Shown piece after piece: positions 45,036 to 52,865 of a DNA stretch of 64,000 nucleotides. The notes beneath the pieces are model-generated. The model saw nothing but the letters and a program-made list of their open reading frames with translations. It did no database searches and was not told where the DNA came from. Positions within the stretch are counted from its first letter, which is position 1. Every line of letters starts with the position of its first letter. The stretch is from Bacteroidales bacterium (GTDB taxonomy: Bacteria; Bacteroidota; Bacteroidia; Bacteroidales; UBA932), in the NCBI GenBank assembly GCA_017430365.1, contig JAFRNC010000009.1:225804-289803 (forward strand), read 5' to 3'. A program made the translations under genes and the position numbers.

Positions 45036-46883
45036 ATGAAAAAGACATTGCTTCTCATCACTTTGCTTTTTTCCGGCTTTGTCACACTCCTCGCGGGAGT
45101 GGTTCCCCAGGATAAGGCCAGGCGTGCTGCCGAATCCTTTTTCGCCTCCCAGCCAGGGACCAAGGCGGGCCAGGCTTCCCTTTCGTTGGTTTGGAGACTG
45201 CCTTCCGCGGAAAACGGAGAGGATAACCTGTTGTATGCTTTTGAGAATCAGGCCGGCGGATATGTCATCGTTTCCGGAGATGACGCCGCAGGTCCTGTTC
45301 TGGGGTATTCTCCTTCCGGGAGATTTCCCGGTCCGGACCGGATGCCTGACGGCATGAAGTGGCTGTTGGATTATTATGGATTTGCTGTCTCCATGGCGCG
45401 CGAGAAGGGCTGGGCCGCATCGTCGGTCAGTTCCATATTCGATCCTTCCAAAGTCGTGAAGCTCAGAACGGCTCTCTGGGGCCAGCTCTCTCCTTACAAC
45501 AATGAGTGCCCCAAGGTGTCTACGAGCGATTCCCATCCTCCGGTGGGTTGTGTGGCCACGGCCATAGGCATTATAATGAATTACCACCGGTGGCCTGACA
45601 GGGGGCAGGGGGTGCTGCCTTCATACTCATACACGTACGGCGGCGTGACCGAGCATATCGAAGGCGTCACGCTCGGACACCGGTATGACTGGGATGCAAT
45701 GAACGCGGAGAGTCCTGATTATGGCGAAATAGCCCGGCTGCTGCATGAGATGGGCGTCATGACCGAAATGAGGTACCAAGGCTCCGGTTCAGGAACGAGT
45801 TCGAACTATGTGACGCGCCTTTCCCAGTATTTCGGTTATGACAAGGGAATAACAATAAATGACAGGGACAATTATACTGACGCCCGTTTCGAAGGGATGA
45901 TCCGCGCTGAGATTGACGCGAAGCGGCCGCTGTTGTTCAGTGCCTACAACACAACAGGCGGGCACACTATGGTAATTGACGGGTACTGCGGCCGCTACTT
46001 TTCTATAAACTTCGGCTATGAGGGAAGGACTGTCGCCCGTGACGGCTATTCCGATCCGAGAGGAGAAGGGACCTGGTTCCTGCTCACTCCAGTGGAAGGC
46101 CATGAAAAGGATTTCGCCGCTTATCATTACGACCAATTCATCAATTGCAACATCAAGCCCGATGAAGGCGGAGGGGAACCTGTAATGCTGTTGTCGAATT
46201 CCCGGTTCTCACTTCCTTACGATTTCGCGGTAGGGAAACCCTTCACACAGTCGATTTCCATTCTTTCCTCCCTGCCGGCCGATGCCTATGTCGTCCATAC
46301 CGATGCCGCAGGAAACATCAAGGAGACCATCTCCGGCGTAGTCCATCTTGAAGGGAATTCCGACCGTATTTTCGGATGGAACAGTTCAGTTGCGACCTGT
46401 ACAGTCAATAAAACCGTCGAGGCCGGGGACAGGATAGTCGTCGCCATGTATTCCGGCGGAAAGAGGGTGGATGTGGAGAGCAACCGCCCGGCAACGTTCA
46501 TTTTCGGGGACATTTCGCCGAAAGATGGTCTTCTCGTAGGATACGTGACGGGAAACGAGACCAATCCGGTGAACGGCTTCCTGGAACAGGCTCTCCGTGA
46601 CGGAAAGTCCTGGAACGTCCGGGAGTATTGGAATGACTTCTTCTATTTCAGGTGCTACAAGGATCTCGTATGGCGGATGGTCGACTTGAATGACCCCGGT
46701 TTCGAGTGGGATTCGGGGGAATTGTATGACCGGGATACGGAATATGGCGAAAAGCCGCGCTTCGTATCCGCATTCCATGAAGATTGGTACTATAACTTCA
46801 TACGCCTCAAGAAAGGCAATTACCGGCTCATGATCAGGAACCCGCTGACCGGCGAGGAACTTTCAATCAATGTAAACATCTGA
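45036..46883 (+). CDS. C10 family (streptopain-type) cysteine protease
   Basis: A 615-residue secreted protease precursor: signal peptide (1-21), Spi-like propeptide (about 22-115), and a C10 catalytic domain with C172 in PPVGCVATAIG and H310 in TGGHTMVIDGY. In SpeB the segment after the His contains NWGW; here it reads NFGYEG, so both Trp are replaced. After about residue 380 there is a beta-rich C-terminal extension to 615. B. fragilis encodes similar bfp proteases with small inhibitor genes nearby. Placed between the BACON lipoprotein and two small lipoproteins. Confidence 0.9.
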   Translation: MKKTLLLITLLFSGFVTLLAGVVPQDKARRAAESFFASQPGTKAGQASLSLVWRLPSAENGEDNLLYAFENQAGGYVIVSGDDAAGPVLGYSPSGRFPGPDRMPDGMKWLLDYYGFAVSMAREKGWAASSVSSIFDPSKVVKLRTALWGQLSPYNNECPKVSTSDSHPPVGCVATAIGIIMNYHRWPDRGQGVLPSYSYTYGGVTEHIEGVTLGHRYDWDAMNAESPDYGEIARLLHEMGVMTEMRYQGSGSGTSSNYVTRLSQYFGYDKGITINDRDNYTDARFEGMIRAEIDAKRPLLFSAYNTTGGHTMVIDGYCGRYFSINFGYEGRTVARDGYSDPRGEGTWFLLTPVEGHEKDFAAYHYDQFINCNIKPDEGGGEPVMLLSNSRFSLPYDFAVGKPFTQSISILSSLPADAYVVHTDAAGNIKETISGVVHLEGNSDRIFGWNSSVATCTVNKTVEAGDRIVVAMYSGGKRVDVESNRPATFIFGDISPKDGLLVGYVTGNETNPVNGFLEQALRDGKSWNVREYWNDFFYFRCYKDLVWRMVDLNDPGFEWDSGELYDRDTEYGEKPRFVSAFHEDWYYNFIRLKKGNYRLMIRNPLTGEELSINVNI

Positions 46884-46950
46884 TTTCAGGGTTGCAACGC
46901 AACATTCCGGCCGTTTCTGCATCTATATAAGGAAGGCAATTCCTAAGGTT

Positions 46951-47493
46951 ATGAAAATTGTTATGAAAAATGTTATGAAAAGGCTGTTCTGTCTGATGGC
47001 ATTAGGCGCGGTACTGCTGGTGCCGCTTTCCTGCAGTGACGATATCCTGAAGGATCAGACTGACCTCGGTCAGTTTTCCGTATTGGAGTTTTTAGTCGAC
47101 AAGTCCCAGACCAACAAGTATGGCCAGTCGGTGTTCTGCAACGAATGGGAATACTCGATGACCCAGATGGAAACATGGGTGGATGGTACGATGACGGGAC
47201 TGGAGGAAGTCAATTATGTGTTCCCCTACAATACGCTTGTCCTTCGGGAAGACTGGACGATGACGGCTCAGGGAATGAGAGGGAGATGGCTTTACAGTTA
47301 CAATCACCTGTTCATCGACTGCCTCGGTACAGGCGGCGGCAACTATGTGTATCAGGTATTGGAAGTAACGTCGGACAGGCTCGTCGTCCGTCAGGAGTCT
47401 TATCCGATCGGCGGCCCGATCGAACTCCACCTGTTCCACAACAACCCTTCAGGAAAGCACATTTTCATGCGTTTCACATATACCCGGAAGTAG
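46951..47493 (+). CDS. Small lipoprotein downstream of C10 protease
   Basis: A 180-residue lipoprotein (lipobox VPLSC) with no recognised family. The mature part has alternating short strands with many aromatic residues (EWEYSMTQMETW, VYQVLEVTSDRLVV, IELHLFH), compatible with a small lipocalin-like or inhibitor-like beta-barrel. Three in-frame ATGs (46951, 46963, 46975) are possible; 46975 gives the most compact signal peptide (MKRLFCLMALG). In Bacteroides, C10 proteases often have adjacent lipoprotein inhibitors; this gene could be one, by context only. Confidence 0.65.
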   Translation: MKIVMKNVMKRLFCLMALGAVLLVPLSCSDDILKDQTDLGQFSVLEFLVDKSQTNKYGQSVFCNEWEYSMTQMETWVDGTMTGLEEVNYVFPYNTLVLREDWTMTAQGMRGRWLYSYNHLFIDCLGTGGGNYVYQVLEVTSDRLVVRQESYPIGGPIELHLFHNNPSGKHIFMRFTYTRK

Positions 47494-47497
47494 ATTT

Positions 47498-47962
47498 ATG
47501 AAAAGAGAACGCCTGCTTCTGCCGTTCCTTGCCGCTTTCCTGCTCCTGCCCTTCGCTTGCTCCTGCGACTGGTATCCTGTAACGATCGCCATAAATGTCG
47601 AGACTGCAGACGGACACAGCCGTCTGGATCCCGACTCGGAATATTTCATCGGGGAGAATGTAACGGCTGTCTACGAAGGCAAGTCATTTCCGATGGAGAT
47701 TCCAGGACCCGGGACCAAGGCCTACGTGCCCCAGTTCTTCGGCCTTAAATTGTTCAACCACTACCCGTCCGGATCATGGTATCTGGAATTCGGCGAATTC
47801 GAGGGCTCGGAAAGCCAGGACATCACCGTCAAACTGATATGGCCGGACGGCACTTCCGATACCATTCGCTGCAAGCACACCGTTTTCACTCCATTGGCGG
47901 TCTCCACCCGCTGGACGCTCAACGGTGAGCGCACCACCTCCCCCGTAACGATTGTGAAATAG
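47498..47962 (+). CDS. Second small lipoprotein downstream of C10 protease
   Basis: A 154-residue lipoprotein with Cys at the end of LLLPFAC and again two residues on (CSC). The mature region is beta-rich (TIAINVETADG, DITVKLIWPDGTSDTIRC, TRWTLNGERTTSPVTIV) with an immunoglobulin-like feel. No family recognised. Starts 4 bp after the previous gene and probably shares its transcript. Like its neighbour it is a candidate protease partner or inhibitor, by location only. Confidence 0.65.
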   Translation: MKRERLLLPFLAAFLLLPFACSCDWYPVTIAINVETADGHSRLDPDSEYFIGENVTAVYEGKSFPMEIPGPGTKAYVPQFFGLKLFNHYPSGSWYLEFGEFEGSESQDITVKLIWPDGTSDTIRCKHTVFTPLAVSTRWTLNGERTTSPVTIVK

Positions 47963-47983
47963 CCGCCTCCGCTGATTTTTGCT

Positions 47984-48012
47984 GAAGTCCCGGGGCTTTG
48001 CTCCGGGACTTC
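47984..48012. terminator. Strong hairpin at the 3' end of the transposase gene
   Basis: Ten-bp perfect stem GAAGTCCCGG (47984-47993) with CCGGGACTTC (48003-48012), extendable inside by G-C and G-U pairs. No good U run follows on either strand, so it may be a factor-assisted terminator or a REP-like hairpin flanking the transposase rather than a classic terminator. Overlaps the transposase TGA. Confidence 0.5.
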
Positions 48013-48928
48013 ATTTATGTGAGAGGATTTCGGCAATCCGGTCTCGGCCAAGCCCGACAGTCCTGGCAAGTTGAGGGATACTTGTCTTCATGGTTCTTTT
48101 CAGATAGGGTATCAGTCTTGTTTTCTTCTCCATAGACAATAGCGATATGTCCGTTTGATACCATCGCAGGCTGATTTCGTTGACAGCTTTGTAGAATTCG
48201 CTGTCGACAAGCATGGTTCTGGGGCTTTCTATCAGTTTAAGATGCATTTCTGCCGGATTCTGCCCGCCCAGTGTTTTCATAAAGAATGCCTGATCGTTTT
48301 CGAAAGCCTGTTCCAGATATCCGTGGTCGCAGAAACTTGACGGAATAAGCCGGTTTTCCGTATCCAGACACCATGTTACATCCTGTAATGAATCTCCGGT
48401 GTGAAGCAGGGATCGTCTTTGCCGTTTTGTGAGTGAAGCCACTCTGAGGCCGGGGCATCCGGTTGCCGCATTTGGGACAAACAACGCCCGGTAGGCACAC
48501 CAGCGGTATTCGTTGATGTTGCATCCATTGTCCAGCGCATTGCGGAGAATATATGCCAATGCGTTGCGGGCATACCAGTCGCTGTCGAGGCAAATGGCTT
48601 TGACATCCATGCGGTGCAGGGTTCTCCGCTCGGCATACCGCCTGCTGAACCACATGGCATATGTCCGTTTGACCTCCTGGCCGAAAGCTTCGGCATCTGT
48701 CTGGCTCGCCGCCAGAACCGCCACATGACTATGGTTGGAGACTACGGCATAGACGATGACAATCACGTTTTTCCGCCTGGCGCAGACACAGATCGTCTTT
48801 ACCATTGCGTCGTAATCATTGTCATCCCTGCAGAGGATGACTTTTTCCAGCCTTTCCATGCTCACATGGAAAGGCTGGACATACCGGATACTGCCGTCAG
48901 GCAATTTCCGGAGCACTATTCTCTTCAT
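48011..48928 (-). CDS. REP-associated-type tyrosine transposase (Y1 HUH)
   Basis: A 305-residue protein with a Y1 transposase domain (about 10-150): the HUH metal motif NHSH (H66, H68) in YAVVSNHSHVAV, catalytic-Tyr helix AYILRNALDNG (Y126), and the family sequence EYRWCAYRALF. A C-terminal helix-turn-helix-like end (SIPQLARTVGLGRDRIAEIL) resembles DnaA-type DNA binding. Single-copy RAYT proteins are associated with REP palindromes, and two such palindromes lie at 49372-49481. Its 5' coding region contains a 14-bp perfect inverted repeat (48847-48878). Confidence 0.88.
   Translation of the reverse strand: MKRIVLRKLPDGSIRYVQPFHVSMERLEKVILCRDDNDYDAMVKTICVCARRKNVIVIVYAVVSNHSHVAVLAASQTDAEAFGQEVKRTYAMWFSRRYAERRTLHRMDVKAICLDSDWYARNALAYILRNALDNGCNINEYRWCAYRALFVPNAATGCPGLRVASLTKRQRRSLLHTGDSLQDVTWCLDTENRLIPSSFCDHGYLEQAFENDQAFFMKTLGGQNPAEMHLKLIESPRTMLVDSEFYKAVNEISLRWYQTDISLLSMEKKTRLIPYLKRTMKTSIPQLARTVGLGRDRIAEILSHK
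48847..48878. repeat. 14-bp perfect inverted repeat inside the transposase gene
   Basis: Arms 48847-48860 and 48865-48878 are exact complements around a CTCA loop. In the mRNA this stem covers about codons 17-28, close to the start. Such a stem can hide early codons or act as a DNA hairpin substrate for the enzyme itself. Confidence 0.75.
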
Positions 48929-48932
48929 GCTT

Positions 48933-49286
48933 TCAGTTCTTGAAGGATACAGGTTTTGCGTTCGGCCCGAACATCATCATTTTACCGCCCGATCGTTCGA
49001 ATTCTTTTTTCGCTTGCAGGAATGACTCTGCCAGTGCGGCGGATTCCTGATCATAATGGCGGATCATCTGTTCACGGTTCACGCTTACTCCCAGGTCGGC
49101 GATTGCCAATGCCCGTATCATCGCCAGGACAGCCTGCTCGTTGCCGCCCCATAGTTTGGTCATCATGGTGAACGACGTGCGGATAATGATGTCTGTAATG
49201 ACATCGGGAGTTTTTACGGGATCGATATCCGTATTGAAACGGATGTCGAGGTCTCCATACTGGAGTACTTCAAGGATCTTTTTCAT
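48933..49286 (-). CDS. Conserved-looking small protein upstream of transposase
   Basis: A 117-residue cytoplasmic protein, mainly helical (MTKLWGGNEQAVLAMIRALAIADLGVSVNREQMIRHYD). I do not recognise the family. It has its own -7 box at 49311-49318 and lies 4 bp before the transposase gene, so the two are co-transcribed. It may be an unrelated chromosomal gene behind which the transposase inserted, or a partner; the sequence does not decide. Confidence 0.6.
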   Translation of the reverse strand: MKKILEVLQYGDLDIRFNTDIDPVKTPDVITDIIIRTSFTMMTKLWGGNEQAVLAMIRALAIADLGVSVNREQMIRHYDQESAALAESFLQAKKEFERSGGKMMMFGPNAKPVSFKN

Positions 49287-49310
49287 AGCAGCACAAATCT
49301 ATCAACACAG

Positions 49311-49318
49311 CAAATATA
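49311..49318 (-). promoter_or_regulatory. -7 box for the small gene plus transposase
   Basis: TATATTTG on the minus strand, 25 nt upstream of the start at 49286; a TTGAC lies further upstream near the -33 position. Confidence 0.55.
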
Positions 49319-49371
49319 CAATCCTGATACCCCCTTTGTCAAGTCTTTCTTTGAGAAAATGCAGCCTTTGT

Positions 49372-49406
49372 GGGCAAGGTCAGATTTGATGCTTGACACC
49401 TTGCCC
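49372..49406 (+). repeat. REP-like palindrome 1
   Basis: A 35-nt unit with 9-bp arms GGGCAAGGT (49372-49380) and ACCTTGCCC (49398-49406). Matches palindrome 2, read on the opposite strand, at 28 of 35 positions including a shared GATTT in the loop side. Confidence 0.8.
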
Positions 49407-49446
49407 AGGCCGATGTCGGTAGACATGATTTTGGCTGAAAAAAGGT

Positions 49447-49481
49447 GGGCAAGGTCTCCAATGTGAAATCGGACCTTGCCC
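49447..49481 (-). repeat. REP-like palindrome 2
   Basis: A 35-nt unit with 10-bp arms GGGCAAGGTC (49447-49456) and GACCTTGCCC (49472-49481). Its reverse complement aligns with palindrome 1. Inverted pairs of REPs form BIME-like units. Located just after the GH20 stop, so it may also end that transcript. Confidence 0.8.
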
Positions 49482-49502
49482 ATAGGTGAGCCGGCAGGGT
49501 GG

Positions 49503-51176
49503 TTATTCCTGCTCCCAGGCTTCGGCGATGTCGGTTTTCCAGGCCCAGCCGCGGGATCCGTATATGTCGGCCATGTGCCTGAGGCGGGGAAGATACGCGC
49601 CGATGTCATGCTGCGCGGGGTCTGACCACTGGAGTTCGCTCAGGGTGGAAAGCCTGGGCAGTAATCTCCACTCCAGACTGTCGGTCTCCGAGACCCTTTC
49701 GGTCCAGATGCAGGCTTCGACGCCCAGGATATGCCGTTGCCCGGCCTCGGACAGGCCTTCGGGCCTGACCGGCAGGTCGTAGACCCTGCGGATACTCTCA
49801 ATGCCGGTGATCCGGTTTACTGCGGCGTTGCTGAAATAACAGTAGTCGACAGGGCAGAGGATGGCGTCGTAACCTTCCCGGACGGCTATCTCAGTTGAGG
49901 CGGTACGCATCCATCCGGCGATGACCGTCTGTTTCGACGGCTCTCCCACGACTTTGTCGCCCCAGTCGCATAGGACGTCGTTCCAGCAAATCATACGGCG
50001 TCCGTGTTCCGCCAGAAAGGCTTCCAGCTGAGAGCTGAACCATGACTGGAGCAGTTCCTCCCTGGTCTTGCTGCCGCTGGCTTTCAGCCCCAGTTCCCTG
50101 ATTTTCCGCTGGCAGTCGGGACACTTTTCCCACCGCACCTTCGGGCATTCATCCCCGCCCAGGTGGATGTACTCAGACGGAAAAATATCCATCACTTCAG
50201 TCAGGACCTCCTTCACGAAATCCATTACCTCATCTTTTCCGACGCAGAGCACATCGTCCAGTACCCCGTAGCGGGTGGCAACCTCATAGGGGCCGCCGGT
50301 GCATCCCAGTTCAGGATAAGCGGCCAGTGCCGCCTGGGTATGTCCTGGCAGGTCTATTTCTGGAATGACCGTTATGCCGCGTCCGGCCGCGTAGCGGACT
50401 ATCTCACGGGCTTCTTCCTGGGTGTAGAATCCGCTTACCGGTATGCCGTCGAGTTTGTCAGTCTGCGGATCCCTGGTCCCGGGACGGCTGGAACCGATTT
50501 CCGTCAGCTTTGGATACTTTTTTATCTCCAGCCTCCATCCCTGGTCTTCGGTCAGATGCCAGTGGAAGTAGTTGAGGTTGTGCAGGGCAAGGATATCGAT
50601 GAGTTCCTTGATGTAGGAGACTGAAAAGAAATGACGGCCGCAGTCGAGCATGAAAGCCCTGTAGGGAAACTCGGGATAGTCGTACACGGTGGCGGCGGGA
50701 AGGGCGAAACGGCATGCTTCCGGCCGTTCCACGACTGGTAAGGCTTTGCAAAGCGTCTGTATGCCGTGCAACACGCCCTTGACACTGCCGCCGCTGACTG
50801 TAATGCCGCCGGCATCACATCCGATGCGGTATGACTCTTCCTGCTGGAATCCCTCCAGACCCGTGTCCGGTGCTGAGTCCAGGGACAGGAGAATGAAGTT
50901 CTTCCGGGGGCGGTTGTCCGAAATGCGCAGGCTGAGACCTGTGGCCTCTTCCAGCCCTTCGGCAAGCAGTCCGGCCGCATCCCGGAGGGAAACATCGGAA
51001 AAGGAAATGACAGTGCTGCGGGACAGTATGAAAGGATCCTCCCCGATTCCGCCCGCCGCCACGTTACGCGGCAGCGGGCTTACGAGGGTGAAGTCACCCG
51101 ATACGATCTCTTTTTGGGAACATCCGGGCAGCAGGAAAAAGGCCAGTATGACTGGCAGCAGGCGTCGGAAAATCAT
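49503..51176 (-). CDS. GH20 beta-N-acetylhexosaminidase lipoprotein
   Basis: A 557-residue lipoprotein (lipobox LLPGC, C19): GH20b N-terminal domain (about 30-165), then a GH20 TIM barrel (about 170-500) with RAFMLDCGRHFF, FHWHLTEDQGWRLEI, and the catalytic Asp-Glu pair D342-E343 in HLGGDECPKVRWE. It removes terminal GlcNAc/GalNAc, from host glycans, chitin or peptidoglycan fragments, using substrate-assisted catalysis. Last gene of the hisS-C69-GH20 run. Confidence 0.95.
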   Translation of the reverse strand: MIFRRLLPVILAFFLLPGCSQKEIVSGDFTLVSPLPRNVAAGGIGEDPFILSRSTVISFSDVSLRDAAGLLAEGLEEATGLSLRISDNRPRKNFILLSLDSAPDTGLEGFQQEESYRIGCDAGGITVSGGSVKGVLHGIQTLCKALPVVERPEACRFALPAATVYDYPEFPYRAFMLDCGRHFFSVSYIKELIDILALHNLNYFHWHLTEDQGWRLEIKKYPKLTEIGSSRPGTRDPQTDKLDGIPVSGFYTQEEAREIVRYAAGRGITVIPEIDLPGHTQAALAAYPELGCTGGPYEVATRYGVLDDVLCVGKDEVMDFVKEVLTEVMDIFPSEYIHLGGDECPKVRWEKCPDCQRKIRELGLKASGSKTREELLQSWFSSQLEAFLAEHGRRMICWNDVLCDWGDKVVGEPSKQTVIAGWMRTASTEIAVREGYDAILCPVDYCYFSNAAVNRITGIESIRRVYDLPVRPEGLSEAGQRHILGVEACIWTERVSETDSLEWRLLPRLSTLSELQWSDPAQHDIGAYLPRLRHMADIYGSRGWAWKTDIAEAWEQE

Positions 51177-51185
51177 CCCGGGAGA

Positions 51186-52844
51186 CTATTTCGCGGCAGG
51201 CTTTACGTAGCGGTCGCCGGTCTGAGCCTTGACGGCTTCAATGAAGGCGGGAGCGTATGCGGGCGGCGTGCTGCGGCCACGGACGAAGACGCCGTTCTCG
51301 CTGGGCAGCATCGTCTGGTCGTTGTGCTTGACTATGAGGAATTTTGCCAGCTTGTCCCAGCGCTTCATCATCTTGTCGGTGTAGGATTCGGTCTTGGCGG
51401 TCAGGAAGGAAGCCCTCTCGCCGGGGGTCATCTTGGCAGCCTGCTCCTCCACCTCTTTCTGGTCTTCGGCGTAGAAGTCTTCGAGTTCATTCTGTGCGTC
51501 GCGGAGGTCGCCGATCATCGCGCTCCAGCGCGGATAGACCATGTTGGCCACGAAATTGTTCATCCAGAATGCGCTTTCAGTGCTGAATTCCCGGATGTCG
51601 TTGTTCTCGCGGCGGAAAGGCTCAGGTACGCGGGTGATGCCGCAATAGACGGGGACATAGGCGACCATTGTAGCATCGTCCATATTGAAATAGGTGACTC
51701 CGCCCACTGCGTCGGGCAGCCAGGAACGCATCTGGCAGACCATGGTCATGCCGCTCTGCTGGCAGCCGATGGGACGTTCGCGGAACATGGCGGTGCTGTC
51801 GCTGCTGAAATAATTGACCGGCTGGTTGCGGTAAGGGGAGGCCCAGGGACCGGCGCTCACGTCGGCGGTCATGTCGAGGGCGGTGCCTTCGTAATGGTCG
51901 CGCATGTCGTTCATGAGTTCACGGACCGAGATGGGAGCCTTGGGCTTGATCCAGAGCGGCAGATGGTCGCATACGTCGGTATTGCCGTTGATGAAGGGGA
52001 GATACGAATCCATCTCCGCGGTGTCGTAGTGGTGGCGGAAGAAACTCCAGACACGTGCCTCGCAGTAGCGGATTGCGCTGAAGTCGAGCGGGCCGTAGGC
52101 TTCGCGGAAGCTGAAGTCGGCGTCGCTGCCGTTGTAGAGCCCAAGCTCGCGTGCCAGGGAGATGACATCCTTGGAGTACATGCACACTCCCTCGATCTCG
52201 CAGTAGGGCTTTTTCTTGTCCACTTTCTTGACCTGGGGGAACTGGCGGATGCGGCTGGCGTTGGCGTAGGCGCAGACACAGTCGTCGGGTACGCGGAGAG
52301 CCACCCATACGGCGCCCTTGCGACCGGGACCCTTTCCGACGATCTCCATGATCCATGCCTCATCCTTGTCGCAGACGGCGAAGGATTCTCCTGAGCTGCC
52401 GTAGCCGTATTCCGATACGAGCTCGTTGATCACGGCAATCGCTTCACGGGCGGTGGTGCTGCGCTGCAGGGCCATATGCATCAGCGTGAAATAGTCGAAA
52501 TAGCCTTCGCGGTTGACGAGTTCATTCCGCCCGCCCCAGGTGGTTTCGACGATTGATACCTGGTTCTCGTTCATAAGACCCACGACGCCGTAGGTATAGG
52601 GGGCTTCACGGACGAGCCTTTGAGCGGCCTGGGGTCCCCGGCTCCGCAATGCGATCATGTCGCCGTCGGCATGGCGGCCGGGTGCTGAGAATTCAAGTGG
52701 CATGAGGAAGCCGAAGCTGTCGCAGTTGTAGGTGCACATGACGCTTCCGTCGGCGGAAGCCTTCTTTCCGACAATCAGGTTCGTACAGGCGAACGAGGCC
52801 ACCGCTGAGCAGAGCAGGATGACCGAAAGGACGAGTTTCTTCAT
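51186..52844 (-). CDS. C69 family dipeptidase
   Basis: A 552-residue Ntn-hydrolase of the PepD/C69 family. The signal-like N-terminus (1-19) is followed by the nucleophile C20 in ACTNLIVGKKASADGS; cleavage or processing before Cys exposes it as the catalytic N-terminal residue. Also seen are TYGVVGLMNENQVSIVETT, EAWIMEIVGKGPGRKGAVWVA and RVPDDCVCAYAN. Cleaves dipeptides, probably in the periplasm or at the surface. Nine bp before the GH20 gene. Confidence 0.92.
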   Translation of the reverse strand: MKKLVLSVILLCSAVASFACTNLIVGKKASADGSVMCTYNCDSFGFLMPLEFSAPGRHADGDMIALRSRGPQAAQRLVREAPYTYGVVGLMNENQVSIVETTWGGRNELVNREGYFDYFTLMHMALQRSTTAREAIAVINELVSEYGYGSSGESFAVCDKDEAWIMEIVGKGPGRKGAVWVALRVPDDCVCAYANASRIRQFPQVKKVDKKKPYCEIEGVCMYSKDVISLARELGLYNGSDADFSFREAYGPLDFSAIRYCEARVWSFFRHHYDTAEMDSYLPFINGNTDVCDHLPLWIKPKAPISVRELMNDMRDHYEGTALDMTADVSAGPWASPYRNQPVNYFSSDSTAMFRERPIGCQQSGMTMVCQMRSWLPDAVGGVTYFNMDDATMVAYVPVYCGITRVPEPFRRENNDIREFSTESAFWMNNFVANMVYPRWSAMIGDLRDAQNELEDFYAEDQKEVEEQAAKMTPGERASFLTAKTESYTDKMMKRWDKLAKFLIVKHNDQTMLPSENGVFVRGRSTPPAYAPAFIEAVKAQTGDRYVKPAAK

Positions 52845-52865
52845 GGGGTATCTGGTTAGATGATT

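Noticed and set aside
46900..46950. Terminator in the gap after the C10 protease gene
   Set aside because: Only a 5-bp stem (GTTGC / GCAAC) with no U run; too weak to call.
48011..49286. A complete insertion sequence with terminal repeats and target duplication
   Set aside because: I found no terminal inverted repeats or direct duplication around the transposase; RAYT-type genes are normally single-copy and not within an IS.
49372..49481. CRISPR array
   Set aside because: Only two units, in opposite orientation, each self-palindromic with a 15-17 nt loop; no spacer regularity and no cas genes.
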